A DNA stretch of 38,908 nt from an uncultured Clostridia bacterium (GCA_945923775.1 CAMELR010000025.1:1-38908); one strand, 5' to 3'. Counted from the first letter of the stretch, positions 20,908 through 29,260 are shown. A program made the numbers and translations. Notes: generated by a model not told the origin, from the letters alone.

Positions 20908-22491
20908 ATGAAAAAGCAGATAATAAGCGCGGCTCTTGCCGCGGTAATTTCAGCGGGGGTATTCGTCAGCCCCGTTCAGCAGTACGTCGGAACGTCTACG
21001 GTCGCTTTCGCGGCTGAAACCGTTTCAGCGCCGAAGGCTTCCAGAAAGTCCGGAACGTATTCAAGCTCCGGGACGCTGACCGTGAACCTCACAGCGGACA
21101 GCGGCTCGCAGATATACTACAGCACCGGGGGAAGCTACAAGCTGTATACAAAGACGCTGAAAATCACCAAGAACACAACGCTGAAATTCTACGCGCAGAA
21201 AAACGGCGCCAAGAGCAAGACAGTCACCGTAAAATACAAGCTCACGCCGAAGATCAAGATAACTAACGCCGGCGGCAATTACGACAGCTCCGTAACCGTG
21301 AAGCTGTCCTCCACCGCTTCCGGAGTGAAGTTCTACTACACCCTTGACGGCAGCAATCCTACCAAATCCTCCGCGCTCTACACCACCAAGGGAATCACTG
21401 TCAGCAAGTCCGCAAAACTGCGCGTGCTCGCCGCAAAGACCGGCTGGTCGGGAAAATACCTTGCCGAGGAATACACTATAAGCGGCTCCGAGGAGACCTC
21501 TACCCTTCCCGGAGAGAGCATTCTTGAGGACTACAAGAGCAAGTACGCATACAATACGCTGACCGCAAAGCAGAAAAAGCTGTACGAAATTATCTACAAC
21601 GGCGCGGCGGCTCATAAGGACAACCTCAATGTCGCGGGCGAAGGATTCACCGAAAACGACATGGACAAGACGTACTGGGCTTTTGACTACGACAATCCCC
21701 AGTTCTTCTGGCTTGCAAACGGCTACAGATTCACCACATTGGGCGGCGAGATAATCAGTGTAAACATGGTATATTCCCGCTCAGCGGCTGAGGCAGCAAA
21801 GATTCAGCCCCTGTTTGACGCGGCGGCTCAGAAGGTGATAGACAAGGCGCTCGCGCAGGACAATCTTTTCGACCGGGTGCTTGTTATCCACGACGCAATT
21901 ACTGAAATGACCACCTACAACGCCAAGGCCCCGAGCTACAAGTCCGAAGCGGACGGCCCGCTTGTTTACGGCGAGGCTCTCTGCGAGGGTTACGCGAAAG
22001 CATTCATGTACCTCTGCCAGTCGGTCGGGATACAGTGCTTCTGCGTTGCTGGCTACGCCGGTGAGGATCACATGTGGAACATGCTCCAGCTTGACGGCGA
22101 GTGGTATCACATGGACACCACCTGGGACGACTCCGGCACATACGAGTATTTCTGCGTTCCGGATTCACAGATGTTCGCAGACCACACGCTGCGCAATACG
22201 TTCCCCGTACCCAAGGCTACAGCCACCAAATATTCCTACAGCGAAGTAATGGGCATCACGACCTACACCGACGTAAACAGCGCGTACAAGGGTCTGGTCG
22301 AGCAGGCAGCGAAGAACTACAAGAACGGCGTCCATGAAACGACCATCTATGTAAAGCAGGGACTTATGAACAGCCTGATGGCAAAGGTGAACCAGCAGCA
22401 GTTCTTTGCAGACCTCAGAGAAAAGGGCTGCGAAAGCAACGGCTGGAGATCAAGCAGCACCAGCAAGTCCCTCACGATAACGCTGAGCTGA
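20908..22491 (+). CDS. Secreted transglutaminase-like protein with two chitobiase C-terminal-like repeats
   Basis: A 527-residue exported protein. Signal peptide 1-37 (hydrophobic core, cleavage after AFA). Two beta-sandwich repeats of the FN3-like/chitobiase C-terminal type follow (about 45-115 and 118-190; TGGSYKLYTKTLKITKNTT and FYYTLDGSNPTKSSALYTT). The C-terminal half is a transglutaminase-like domain with Cys359 in EALCEGYA, His388 in GEDHMWN and Asp403 in MDTTWDD, the complete catalytic triad. It could cross-link or cleave surface proteins or peptides. ATG 20908 is chosen over an upstream in-frame start because AAAAGGAG precedes it and the signal peptide then begins MKKQ. There is no sorting motif. 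It is convergent with the next gene with only 2 bases between stops. Confidence 0.9.
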   Translation: MKKQIISAALAAVISAGVFVSPVQQYVGTSTVAFAAETVSAPKASRKSGTYSSSGTLTVNLTADSGSQIYYSTGGSYKLYTKTLKITKNTTLKFYAQKNGAKSKTVTVKYKLTPKIKITNAGGNYDSSVTVKLSSTASGVKFYYTLDGSNPTKSSALYTTKGITVSKSAKLRVLAAKTGWSGKYLAEEYTISGSEETSTLPGESILEDYKSKYAYNTLTAKQKKLYEIIYNGAAAHKDNLNVAGEGFTENDMDKTYWAFDYDNPQFFWLANGYRFTTLGGEIISVNMVYSRSAAEAAKIQPLFDAAAQKVIDKALAQDNLFDRVLVIHDAITEMTTYNAKAPSYKSEADGPLVYGEALCEGYAKAFMYLCQSVGIQCFCVAGYAGEDHMWNMLQLDGEWYHMDTTWDDSGTYEYFCVPDSQMFADHTLRNTFPVPKATATKYSYSEVMGITTYTDVNSAYKGLVEQAAKNYKNGVHETTIYVKQGLMNSLMAKVNQQQFFADLREKGCESNGWRSSSTSKSLTITLS

Positions 22492-22493
22492 CG

Positions 22494-23342
22494 TCATGCG
22501 CAGCGCAGTGCCGCTTCAGCAATAGCACACGCAGACAGTATCGCCAGATAGACCAGGAACCGCAGGGTATATTCCCCGGCGGCCGGGCTTGTAGAGACGA
22601 TACTGTTTTTGTCAGAGGACACCAGCCGCAGAAGCTGCGACGACATTCCCGAGGAAGTTCCCGCAGCGAATATCACGGCGGTGGCGCACCCGGCACAGCC
22701 AGGCACAAGACGTAGTGCGTTCATTCCATCAAGCGTGAACGCTCCGGCGAGGGCGGCTCCGGTTCCAAGCCCGCAAACAAGCGGAGCAGCCCACACCAGT
22801 AGCCTTCCAAGCGCGAAAAAACCGCAGACGTACTCCGCAAGCAGGAATGCGGCTCCCCAGAAAAGCCGCCGCAGCAGCAGCCCGAGAAAATCTCCAGAGC
22901 CGCACAGCAGGCTCCCGGAAATATCAGCGCCGGGCGCGGAAGCCGCGATGTAAATTCCCAGGATAAGCCCGGCGGCGGTCAGAAATGTGTACAGCGGAGG
23001 AATCCCACTGCGGCGGCGGTAGGAGCTCCGCGCGGCTCGGGGAAGCTCGGCGGTTTCCGGGAATTCTTTGGCAGGTGTGATATTCTGGTCGGCGGAATCC
23101 TCTGAATCCGATTCATCTGGGTCGTAAGGCATGAAAATTATGTCGGATTCCGGAGCCTTGGTTTTTTCTCGGGATACACCCGGAATATCGCGGGGCTTCG
23201 GTTTCTGTTTTCCGGTGGCTCCGGAAAGGGCGCCCGCGCGGAAATTCGTGTAGTTCACGGAATATGTCAGGTATTTTTCCCGCGGCTCCAGGGAGGGTTT
23301 GTCCGGCTTTTTTGGCTGGTTCATCAGAATGGTGTTTTCCAT
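22494..23342 (-). CDS. Unrecognised multi-helix membrane protein
   Basis: A 282-residue protein not confidently recognised. Residues 1-125 are hydrophilic and rich in Lys, Pro and acidic residues, probably cytoplasmic and disordered. From about 130 there are around five hydrophobic helices with many Gly, Ala and Cys (YTFLTAAGLILGIYIAAS; RLFWGAAFLLAEYVCGFF; LVCGLGTGAALAGAF). The pattern of a first helix, an extracellular stretch and then a Gly-rich hydrophobic bundle loosely recalls SpoIIM-type sporulation proteins, but this is a weak impression. The start follows GGAG at about 10 bases. It is divergent from an equally unrecognised gene. Confidence 0.65.
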   Translation of the reverse strand: MENTILMNQPKKPDKPSLEPREKYLTYSVNYTNFRAGALSGATGKQKPKPRDIPGVSREKTKAPESDIIFMPYDPDESDSEDSADQNITPAKEFPETAELPRAARSSYRRRSGIPPLYTFLTAAGLILGIYIAASAPGADISGSLLCGSGDFLGLLLRRLFWGAAFLLAEYVCGFFALGRLLVWAAPLVCGLGTGAALAGAFTLDGMNALRLVPGCAGCATAVIFAAGTSSGMSSQLLRLVSSDKNSIVSTSPAAGEYTLRFLVYLAILSACAIAEAALRCA

Positions 23343-23388
23343 ATTTCAGCATCTCCATTGGCAGCATTCTCTTTTTTAGATGTATATG

Positions 23389-23400
23389 CTGTCCGGACAG
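23389..23400. promoter_or_regulatory. 12-bp perfect palindrome between two divergent unknown genes
   Basis: CTGTCCGGACAG lies in the 85-base gap between divergent genes, about 28 bases before the ATG at 23428. No good sigma-A promoter was found in this gap, so the palindrome is the main visible signal and may be an operator. Confidence 0.4.
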
Positions 23401-23427
23401 GTTTGATAACTCAAAGGCGGTGATAAC

Positions 23428-23940
23428 ATGAGGACTTCAGAGGAAGCGGCGCTCGGCAGGGTGCTTGCAATATCGCGCGAGGCGTACTCCGCGGTGAAAA
23501 ACGGCGAAACAGAGCTGAATCAGGTGGCTCTGCTTGACGCACTTTCCGCGGCGCTGTCCCACGTCAATAACGAAAAAAAGCCCCTTGCAAAGTGCATGAG
23601 GGCTTTGAAATCAGAGATAAAGCGCGCCGGAAAGCCATTTTACGAGCGTGTGAAACCGCAGTTTTCACCGATCGTTCCGATACCGCAGTTTGATTTCACA
23701 ACGGCTGTGAAGCATGTTCCTGCAATTATATACGGCAACGACCAGATATGCCGGAAGCTGGTCAGCGGCGAAACCGACAAGGCGCGCTCAATGGCTGACG
23801 CGATGAAAAGCTACCCGGGATTACTGTACGGGGAATTCGAGGCGCTGACCCCAGCGCAGTTCTACGAGCTGGTATTCGGATACTACCCCAAGCTTTACGA
23901 CGAGCCGTTCATGGAACAGATGAAAGATCTGTTTAATTGA
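23428..23940 (+). CDS. Conserved-looking hypothetical protein
   Basis: A 170-residue, soluble, mostly helical protein that I do not recognise. It has no signal peptide, membrane helix or known motif. The N-terminal half is rich in Ala, Leu and Lys (LDALSAALSHVNNEKKPL), and the C-terminal half in aromatic residues and Pro (LYGEFEALTPAQFYELVFGYYPKLY). A good AAGGCGGTGA ribosome-binding site precedes the ATG, and codon use is like that of its neighbours, so it is probably a real gene. It is divergent from the membrane protein at 22494-23342. Confidence 0.7.
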   Translation: MRTSEEAALGRVLAISREAYSAVKNGETELNQVALLDALSAALSHVNNEKKPLAKCMRALKSEIKRAGKPFYERVKPQFSPIVPIPQFDFTTAVKHVPAIIYGNDQICRKLVSGETDKARSMADAMKSYPGLLYGEFEALTPAQFYELVFGYYPKLYDEPFMEQMKDLFN

Positions 23941-23989
23941 GTGAACCTGATAAAACAGGCGCCATGAACTCGCATAACTTCACATATAA

Positions 23990-24021
23990 AAGGCGGGAAT
24001 AAATGTTCCCGCCTTGTTTTT
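23990..24021. terminator. Bidirectional terminator before glmS 3' end
   Basis: A perfect 10-bp stem (AAGGCGGGAA at 23990-23999 with TTCCCGCCTT at 24006-24015) is followed by GTTTTT on plus and by TTTATATG on minus, serving the convergent hypothetical gene and glmS. Confidence 0.87.
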
Positions 24022-25846
24022 ATTCAGTTGTGACAGCCTTTGCAAGGTTTCGGGGCTTGTCGGGGTCAATGCCGCGAAGCACTGAAGTATAGTACGCAAT
24101 GAGCTGCAATGCGCACACCGTCGGCAGCGGGACGAGCATATCGTCCAGGTCTGCGTCTATTTCAAGGGTAAGGTCAACGCTGTTCTCTGCGAATACCGTG
24201 CCCTTCCGGCAAACTGCGATGATCATTCCGCCGCGCGCCTTGACCTCCTCCATGTTGCTGATGGTCTTTGCAAGGACGTTCGCCTGGGTCGCTACCGTGA
24301 TAACGGGAATTCCCGGCTCAATGAGGGAGATAGTTCCGTGCTTCAGTTCGCCGGCAGCGTATGCCTCGGAGTGGATATAGCTTATCTCCTTGAGCTTCAG
24401 CGAGCCCTCCAGCGACAGCGCATAGTCGAAGCTTCTGCCGATGAAGAACAGATTATCCGCATTCACAAGCTTGCTCGCGATGAACTGGCACTCGTTCTTG
24501 CGGTCGATAACGCGCTGAATCGCTGCAGGAGCGGACAGAGCCTGCGCGGTCAGTTCCTTCATGCGCTGAAGGTCGATCCTGCCCCTTGCAAACGCAAACC
24601 GGAACGCAAGCAGGTACATTACGGATATCTGAGCGGTATACGCCTTCGTGGAAGCGACTGCGATCTCCGGACCTGCAAGCGTATGGATATACATATCCGC
24701 CTGGCGCGCTATCGCGGAGTACTTTACATTTACTACCGCCAGGGTCTTTGCGCCGCGCTCCTTCGCGAGTTCGAGACCCGCCTTCGTGTCAGCGGTCTCG
24801 CCGCTCTGAGATACGACTATTACAAGGTCTCCCTCGCCGACTATCGGATCCATGTAACGGAACTCCGACGCGACCTCCACGGTAACGGGAACCCGCGCGA
24901 GCTGCTCAATAGCGTACCGCGCAATAATTCCGGCGTGCATTGCCGTTCCGCACGCAACTATGAAAACGCGCTTGACATCGCGCAGCATGTCGTCGGTCAG
25001 GCCGATATTCTCAAAATACGGAACTCCGTCGCGGCAGCAGGACTCCATCGTTTTCGCAACGATTCCCGGCTGCTCGTGTATCTCCTTGAGCATGAAATGC
25101 GGGTATCCGCACTTCTGAGCCTGCTCAACGTCCCACTCAGCAATGCTGATCTCCTTCTGCTCGGGAATTCCATGTACGTCGTAGTACTCGATCCCGTCGG
25201 TTTTCATGCATACGATGTCGTTATCGTCCAGCAGAACGTATTTTTTCGTGTACTTGAGGAACGCCGGAATGTCGCTTCCGATGAAATATTCGTTCTCGCC
25301 GATACCTACTATCAGCGGGGACTCCTTGCGGGTCGCGTAAACCCTGTCAGGGAAATCACGGAAAATGATCCCCAGCGCATAGCTTCCCTGGAGTTCCTTC
25401 AGCGTTTCAGTGATGGCACGGAGCGGGTTCCTCTCGGAATAGTAATAATCCAGCAGGCATGCGACTACCTCGGTATCAGTCTGGGAAGTGAAGGTGTAGC
25501 CCTTCTCGGTCAGGAACTCCTTGAGTTCTATGTAGTTCTCGATTATTCCGTTGTGTACGATCGTGACCCTTCCGTTTGTGTGCGGGTGGGAGTTGATGTC
25601 GCTCGGCTCGCCGTGGGTTGCCCACCTGGTGTGTCCTATTCCGCAATGTCCCACCGGACTGCCCTCTATATCAAGCTTGTGCCGCATGTCCGCAAGCTTT
25701 CCCTTCGTTTTTACCGTCTTTATTCCGGTCTTTTCAAACACTGCAATGCCTGCGCTGTCATATCCGCGGTACTCCAGCTTTTCCAGACCCTGCATCAGCA
25801 CGTCAGTACAGTCGCGCTGACCTATATAACCTACTATTCCGCACAT
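24020..25846 (-). CDS. glmS: Glutamine-fructose-6-phosphate aminotransferase
   Basis: Makes glucosamine-6-phosphate from fructose-6-phosphate and glutamine, the first step towards UDP-GlcNAc and peptidoglycan. The 608-residue protein has the family length: an N-terminal glutaminase domain with catalytic Cys2 (MCGIVGYIG; RWATHGEPSDINSHPH), and two SIS sugar-isomerase domains (VACGTAMHAG; VSQSGETADT; GRSFDYALSLEGSLKLKEISY, in part) ending in DKPRNLAKAVTTE. The start at 25846 exposes Cys2 and follows GGAGGAA. Only about 70 bases of leader separate it from its promoter, so the glmS ribozyme usual in Firmicutes is not present here. It neighbours a peptidoglycan-hydrolase operon. Confidence 0.97.
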   Translation of the reverse strand: MCGIVGYIGQRDCTDVLMQGLEKLEYRGYDSAGIAVFEKTGIKTVKTKGKLADMRHKLDIEGSPVGHCGIGHTRWATHGEPSDINSHPHTNGRVTIVHNGIIENYIELKEFLTEKGYTFTSQTDTEVVACLLDYYYSERNPLRAITETLKELQGSYALGIIFRDFPDRVYATRKESPLIVGIGENEYFIGSDIPAFLKYTKKYVLLDDNDIVCMKTDGIEYYDVHGIPEQKEISIAEWDVEQAQKCGYPHFMLKEIHEQPGIVAKTMESCCRDGVPYFENIGLTDDMLRDVKRVFIVACGTAMHAGIIARYAIEQLARVPVTVEVASEFRYMDPIVGEGDLVIVVSQSGETADTKAGLELAKERGAKTLAVVNVKYSAIARQADMYIHTLAGPEIAVASTKAYTAQISVMYLLAFRFAFARGRIDLQRMKELTAQALSAPAAIQRVIDRKNECQFIASKLVNADNLFFIGRSFDYALSLEGSLKLKEISYIHSEAYAAGELKHGTISLIEPGIPVITVATQANVLAKTISNMEEVKARGGMIIAVCRKGTVFAENSVDLTLEIDADLDDMLVPLPTVCALQLIAYYTSVLRGIDPDKPRNLAKAVTTE

Positions 25847-25878
25847 AAAATAGTTCCTCCGTATGATGTTCTTTATGT

Positions 25879-25910
25879 AGTCATATTCGGATTTTCCCCT
25901 GATTATGACT
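25879..25910 (-). promoter_or_regulatory. Hairpin in the glmS leader
   Basis: AGTCATA and TATGACT form a perfect 7-bp inverted repeat with an 18-base loop inside the roughly 70-base glmS leader. It has no T-run and does not cover the ribosome-binding site. It is the only structure seen where a ribozyme might be expected. Confidence 0.35.
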
Positions 25911-25922
25911 TCCCCATAGATG

Positions 25923-25951
25923 ATTATAACACAAGCAGCGGAAAATTTCAA
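25923..25951 (-). promoter_or_regulatory. glmS promoter inside an upstream terminator hairpin
   Basis: On the minus strand, TTGAAA (25951-25946), a 17-base spacer and TATAAT (25928-25923) with an extended -10 TG. The -35 lies in the loop of the hairpin that ends the upstream gene. Confidence 0.75.
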
Positions 25952-25969
25952 TACCGATTTTCCGCTGCT
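25929..25969 (-). terminator. Terminator of the amidase gene
   Basis: A perfect 12-bp stem (AGCAGCGGAAAA 25934-25945, TTTTCCGCTGCT 25958-25969) with a 12-base loop lies 16 bases past the stop codon. The tail on the minus strand (TTGTGTTAT) is only moderately T-rich. Confidence 0.65.
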
Positions 25970-25984
25970 GAAATATTTATCTCG

Positions 25985-28900
25985 TTACTCTACCCTTATT
26001 CCGCCTGGGTCGGGCTGAGAGGTCTCAGGCCCCGACGCTTCGGAGGTACTCGGCTCGGTTGTTGCCGCGTCTGACTGCTCCGGCTCCGATGTGTCTGGAA
26101 CGGGCGTGTCAGGCTCGGAAGTATCAGAGCTGCCGGGATCCTCGGTTCCGCTGGTGTTGTCGTCCGGAACCGGAGTTACCGGCGTTTCCGGCTCGGAGGT
26201 ATCTCCGGTGCCTGGGGTTTCAGGCTCTGACGGAGTAACTCCGCTGTTGTCGGGAGCCTCGCTGCTTCCGCTGCCGGAGTAGCTCAGTCCGCTGCGCGCA
26301 AAGTACGCCTTTACGCCGTCGGCTATAGACTGTGCAATGCCTGACTGATACGTCGGGTCAGCCATCACCATGCACTCGCGCTCGTTGGAAATAAAGCCCA
26401 TCTCGACCAGCACGGACGGGAAATCCTGCTGGAGAGTTACCCAGTAGTAGCTGTACTTTTCGCCGCGGCTGCTCCGTGTTCCGTCGCCGTAAACGGAGTT
26501 GTCGTAATAGTTCGACAGCTTGTCGTTTATGCTCTTGGCAAGCGGCTGCGAGAACGGTGTGAAATAGTACACCTCAACGCCGTGCGCCGATTCGCTCAGC
26601 GCCGAGTTACAGTGCAGAGACAGGAACATGTCCGCACCGTATGCCCGCGCAACCGTCGGGCGTGTGGCGGTCAGGATAAACTCGCTTTCGGTCTTGAGCC
26701 TTACAACGGTCGCGCCCATAGCGGTCAGCTTGGATTCGAGCTGCTTTGCAACTGCAAGGTTCACGGACTGCTCTGTTGCGTTGCCGATGGCTCCGGGGTC
26801 AAGCTTGCTTGCGGTCTTGCCGTAGCCGTGTCCGGGGTCTATCACGATGACCTTTCCGGAAAGCGGCGATGTTGGAACATTGAAAGTCAGCATGAGGTCG
26901 CCGTTATCGTCGTAGTACGCTCCGCAGCCGCTGTAAATTCCAGCCTGCCGCAGCGTGAGGGTCAGACGGAATTTCGGCACGCCGTTCTTCTCAACGGTAT
27001 CCCATATTCCGGAACTGAACAGTGAGCAGCTGTCAAATGCCGGAAGCTTGGTAACGCTGGTAACATTATCGAAAACTATCTCGACCTTACCCGGGCTGTA
27101 GTCGCTGACGCCGTATGGACCGTCGTCCTCGTCGATAAAGCTCATCGGAGTTGTTACGTTGAACGTTGACTTGTAGTCGAGCCGGATCTTTATGTAGCTT
27201 CTGCCGCCGGAATTGCCCACCGCCTTTACGTACAGCTTGTTCTCGCCAAGCCCGGTATCGTAGAATGTCGTGACGTCAGTAGCCTTATAACGCCTGCCGG
27301 ACGTGCTGATAACGTAATCGCCGGACGCGCTCTTATAATAATCAAGGCTTCCCGCCGGGAGCTGAGAGAGCGTCGGGCAGGGCGCGGAGCCGGTGGTCTG
27401 GCTATCGAACACAGTGGTGTAATTATTGAGAGTCTTAATGTAGGTCGTGTAATCCGATGTGGTCAGCACCGGCGCCATCGTGCCGACTATTTCGCCGGTT
27501 CCCGCGCTTGACTGGTCGATGAAATCGTCAACTATGACCTCCTTCGGAGGCTCCGGCTCTGCGTCGATGGTGACGCTTCCGCCGGTCATGTACTCCTCAA
27601 TTCCGCGGTACACAGCGTAGTAGCTTGTATTTCCGAGGTACTGCTTCTCACCGATGATCCCCGACGGCACGCGGTAGTATCCCACGAATCTGGCGTAATC
27701 CGAGTTTGCGTCGAGATCTTCGCTTGCGCCGGATTTCTCCTTCAGCGTGACGGTCTTGCCGCCGATAACCGCAGTCACCTTTGCACCGCTGTAGGCTACC
27801 GCTTCCAGAGTTACCCTGGAGCCGCCCTCTACTACGATGTCCTTCGTCTGCTCGATAGATTTGAGCACGTCCACCTGACGCTCTATCGAGTAGTATATTT
27901 TCTTGCCCTTGTGCTCGATAACAAAGGTGTTCTTGCCGACTTTGAGCTCCTTCTGGAAGTAGAAGTTCCCGGCTTCGTTGAGCTTGACCTTTTCGCCGTC
28001 GAACAGCACATCAAAATTCTCGTCGAAGGTTCCCATGAATTTCACGGTGGAATCGTATGTGACAAAATTCGTGGACGTGGGTGAAGTCATCTGCAGGGTG
28101 TCAAACAACGTATCGGTATTTATCTGCTCGTCGAAGTATTTAAGCAGCGTGGTTGTGGAGCCGAGAAGATCGCTGCGCAGCCCTGACAGGGAATTGAAGC
28201 AGCTTCCGCCGATATCCGGCATATCCTCCATTATGGAGAGCTGCCGCAGGAGCTGATCCTCATACCAGCCCGTGTACTGACCGATACGCTCGTTGAGGTG
28301 CAGCACATAGAGTTTCGTGTCAGTTTTTTCAGCAAGGTCGTACCACCAGGAAACCACCTTTCCGAAGTTAAGCGAGGTATCCGAGTCGGTGCCGTACGCC
28401 TTGACCATAATGAAATCCGCGTAGCCGCTCATAAGGTACGCGCGGGTATCGCAAAAACCGTCGTAAAGCGCTTGAACCGTATCAGATGTAGCCGAACCCT
28501 CCTCGTTTGAGGAACTGTTCGCCCACATATCGGTTATCTGGAGCCCCACCGCCGTGGTGTTGCTGGTACGGTGGATAACCTCGGAAAGCGTGCGTATAAC
28601 GAACTCGTTGGTTTCGTACAGCCAGTTTTCATAGCCTATGCCGGCACCGCTTGCCATGTACTCCGCGTACATCTCGGGGGTGTCCTTGGTGTAGTAATTC
28701 ACTAGCAGGATTCCCTCGCAGGCGTATTTCATCGCGAACTTGTGAGCCGCCGCAGCGAATCCGGATTTCAGCCCGCCGCCCTGTGCGGTCACTTCGTCGA
28801 TGAGGGAGTCAACGTCAAGCTGAACATACGCATTGAACCCGTTCTCATGCGCGGAATCAATAGCCGCGCCGAGCGCTCCCCTGCCGGAATCCATCTCGAG

Positions 28901-29248
28901 GTCGTAGCACTTCACGCCATCGTGGTCGGTGTTGAAAATCACCGTGTTCATGTCAAACCCGGATAGTTCCTCGAACAGCGCCGGAAGCTCCTCCGCAAGG
29001 GACGCGTCGGTCTGCTCCCCGGTGTAGAAATCCACCGTGGGAGTCAGCATTACCGCGCGCATTCCGCTTGGAAGGTACACCATGCTCTCGCCGGAAACCA
29101 GATCAGCCGCGCTTTCTGCAAAGGCGCTGTCGTCGGTCTGTTCCTCAGATACTGCGGCTTCCTCCGTCTGCGGAACTGCGGACGCCGCTCCGGACAGCAC
29201 TCCCAGCGCAAGCACCGCGCTCATCATGCATTTAAAGAAACGTTTCAT
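25985..29248 (-). CDS. Secreted GHL10-like / N-acetylmuramoyl-L-alanine amidase fusion protein
   Basis: A 1087-residue exported cell-wall enzyme. Signal peptide 1-24 (SAASA region), then a GHL10-like barrel (about 55-380; MRAVMLTPTVDFYTGEQ), beta-rich linker domains (about 400-780) and an amidase_3 domain (about 798-995). The amidase should cut the bond between MurNAc and the stem peptide; its zinc ligands and catalytic Glu are all present: His807 in DPGHG, Glu826 in ATEQSVN, His879 in LHCNS and Glu949 in VEMGF. In the GHL10-like part the acidic pair found in the neighbour (DGLHIDDYFYP) is replaced by Val183-Asn184 (EGILLVNYYTK), so this domain may bind rather than cut. A Ser/Glu/Pro/Thr-rich tail of about 95 residues ends the protein without a sorting motif. 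It lies 12 bases after the GHL10 lipoprotein gene; GAGGAA precedes its ATG. Confidence 0.9.
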   Translation of the reverse strand: MKRFFKCMMSAVLALGVLSGAASAVPQTEEAAVSEEQTDDSAFAESAADLVSGESMVYLPSGMRAVMLTPTVDFYTGEQTDASLAEELPALFEELSGFDMNTVIFNTDHDGVKCYDLEMDSGRGALGAAIDSAHENGFNAYVQLDVDSLIDEVTAQGGGLKSGFAAAAHKFAMKYACEGILLVNYYTKDTPEMYAEYMASGAGIGYENWLYETNEFVIRTLSEVIHRTSNTTAVGLQITDMWANSSSNEEGSATSDTVQALYDGFCDTRAYLMSGYADFIMVKAYGTDSDTSLNFGKVVSWWYDLAEKTDTKLYVLHLNERIGQYTGWYEDQLLRQLSIMEDMPDIGGSCFNSLSGLRSDLLGSTTTLLKYFDEQINTDTLFDTLQMTSPTSTNFVTYDSTVKFMGTFDENFDVLFDGEKVKLNEAGNFYFQKELKVGKNTFVIEHKGKKIYYSIERQVDVLKSIEQTKDIVVEGGSRVTLEAVAYSGAKVTAVIGGKTVTLKEKSGASEDLDANSDYARFVGYYRVPSGIIGEKQYLGNTSYYAVYRGIEEYMTGGSVTIDAEPEPPKEVIVDDFIDQSSAGTGEIVGTMAPVLTTSDYTTYIKTLNNYTTVFDSQTTGSAPCPTLSQLPAGSLDYYKSASGDYVISTSGRRYKATDVTTFYDTGLGENKLYVKAVGNSGGRSYIKIRLDYKSTFNVTTPMSFIDEDDGPYGVSDYSPGKVEIVFDNVTSVTKLPAFDSCSLFSSGIWDTVEKNGVPKFRLTLTLRQAGIYSGCGAYYDDNGDLMLTFNVPTSPLSGKVIVIDPGHGYGKTASKLDPGAIGNATEQSVNLAVAKQLESKLTAMGATVVRLKTESEFILTATRPTVARAYGADMFLSLHCNSALSESAHGVEVYYFTPFSQPLAKSINDKLSNYYDNSVYGDGTRSSRGEKYSYYWVTLQQDFPSVLVEMGFISNERECMVMADPTYQSGIAQSIADGVKAYFARSGLSYSGSGSSEAPDNSGVTPSEPETPGTGDTSEPETPVTPVPDDNTSGTEDPGSSDTSEPDTPVPDTSEPEQSDAATTEPSTSEASGPETSQPDPGGIRVE
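25988..26282 (-). repeat. SEPET-type low-complexity tail of the amidase protein
   Basis: The last 95 or so codons encode degenerate repeats of the form SEPETPG, TSEPETPV, TSEPDTPVP, TSEPEQSD, ending GGIRVE. Such acidic Pro/Thr/Ser tails usually span the cell wall or act as linkers. Here nothing follows it, so the attachment mode is unclear. Confidence 0.75.
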
Positions 29249-29260
29249 TTTAATTCCTCG

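Noticed and set aside
25847-25922. Possible glmS ribozyme
   Set aside because: The leader is too short and no ribozyme core was seen; reported instead as an absence.
24338-26074. 578-residue open frame on plus, antisense to glmS
   Set aside because: It mirrors glmS codons, has no ribosome-binding site or recognisable domain, and glmS is certain on the other strand.
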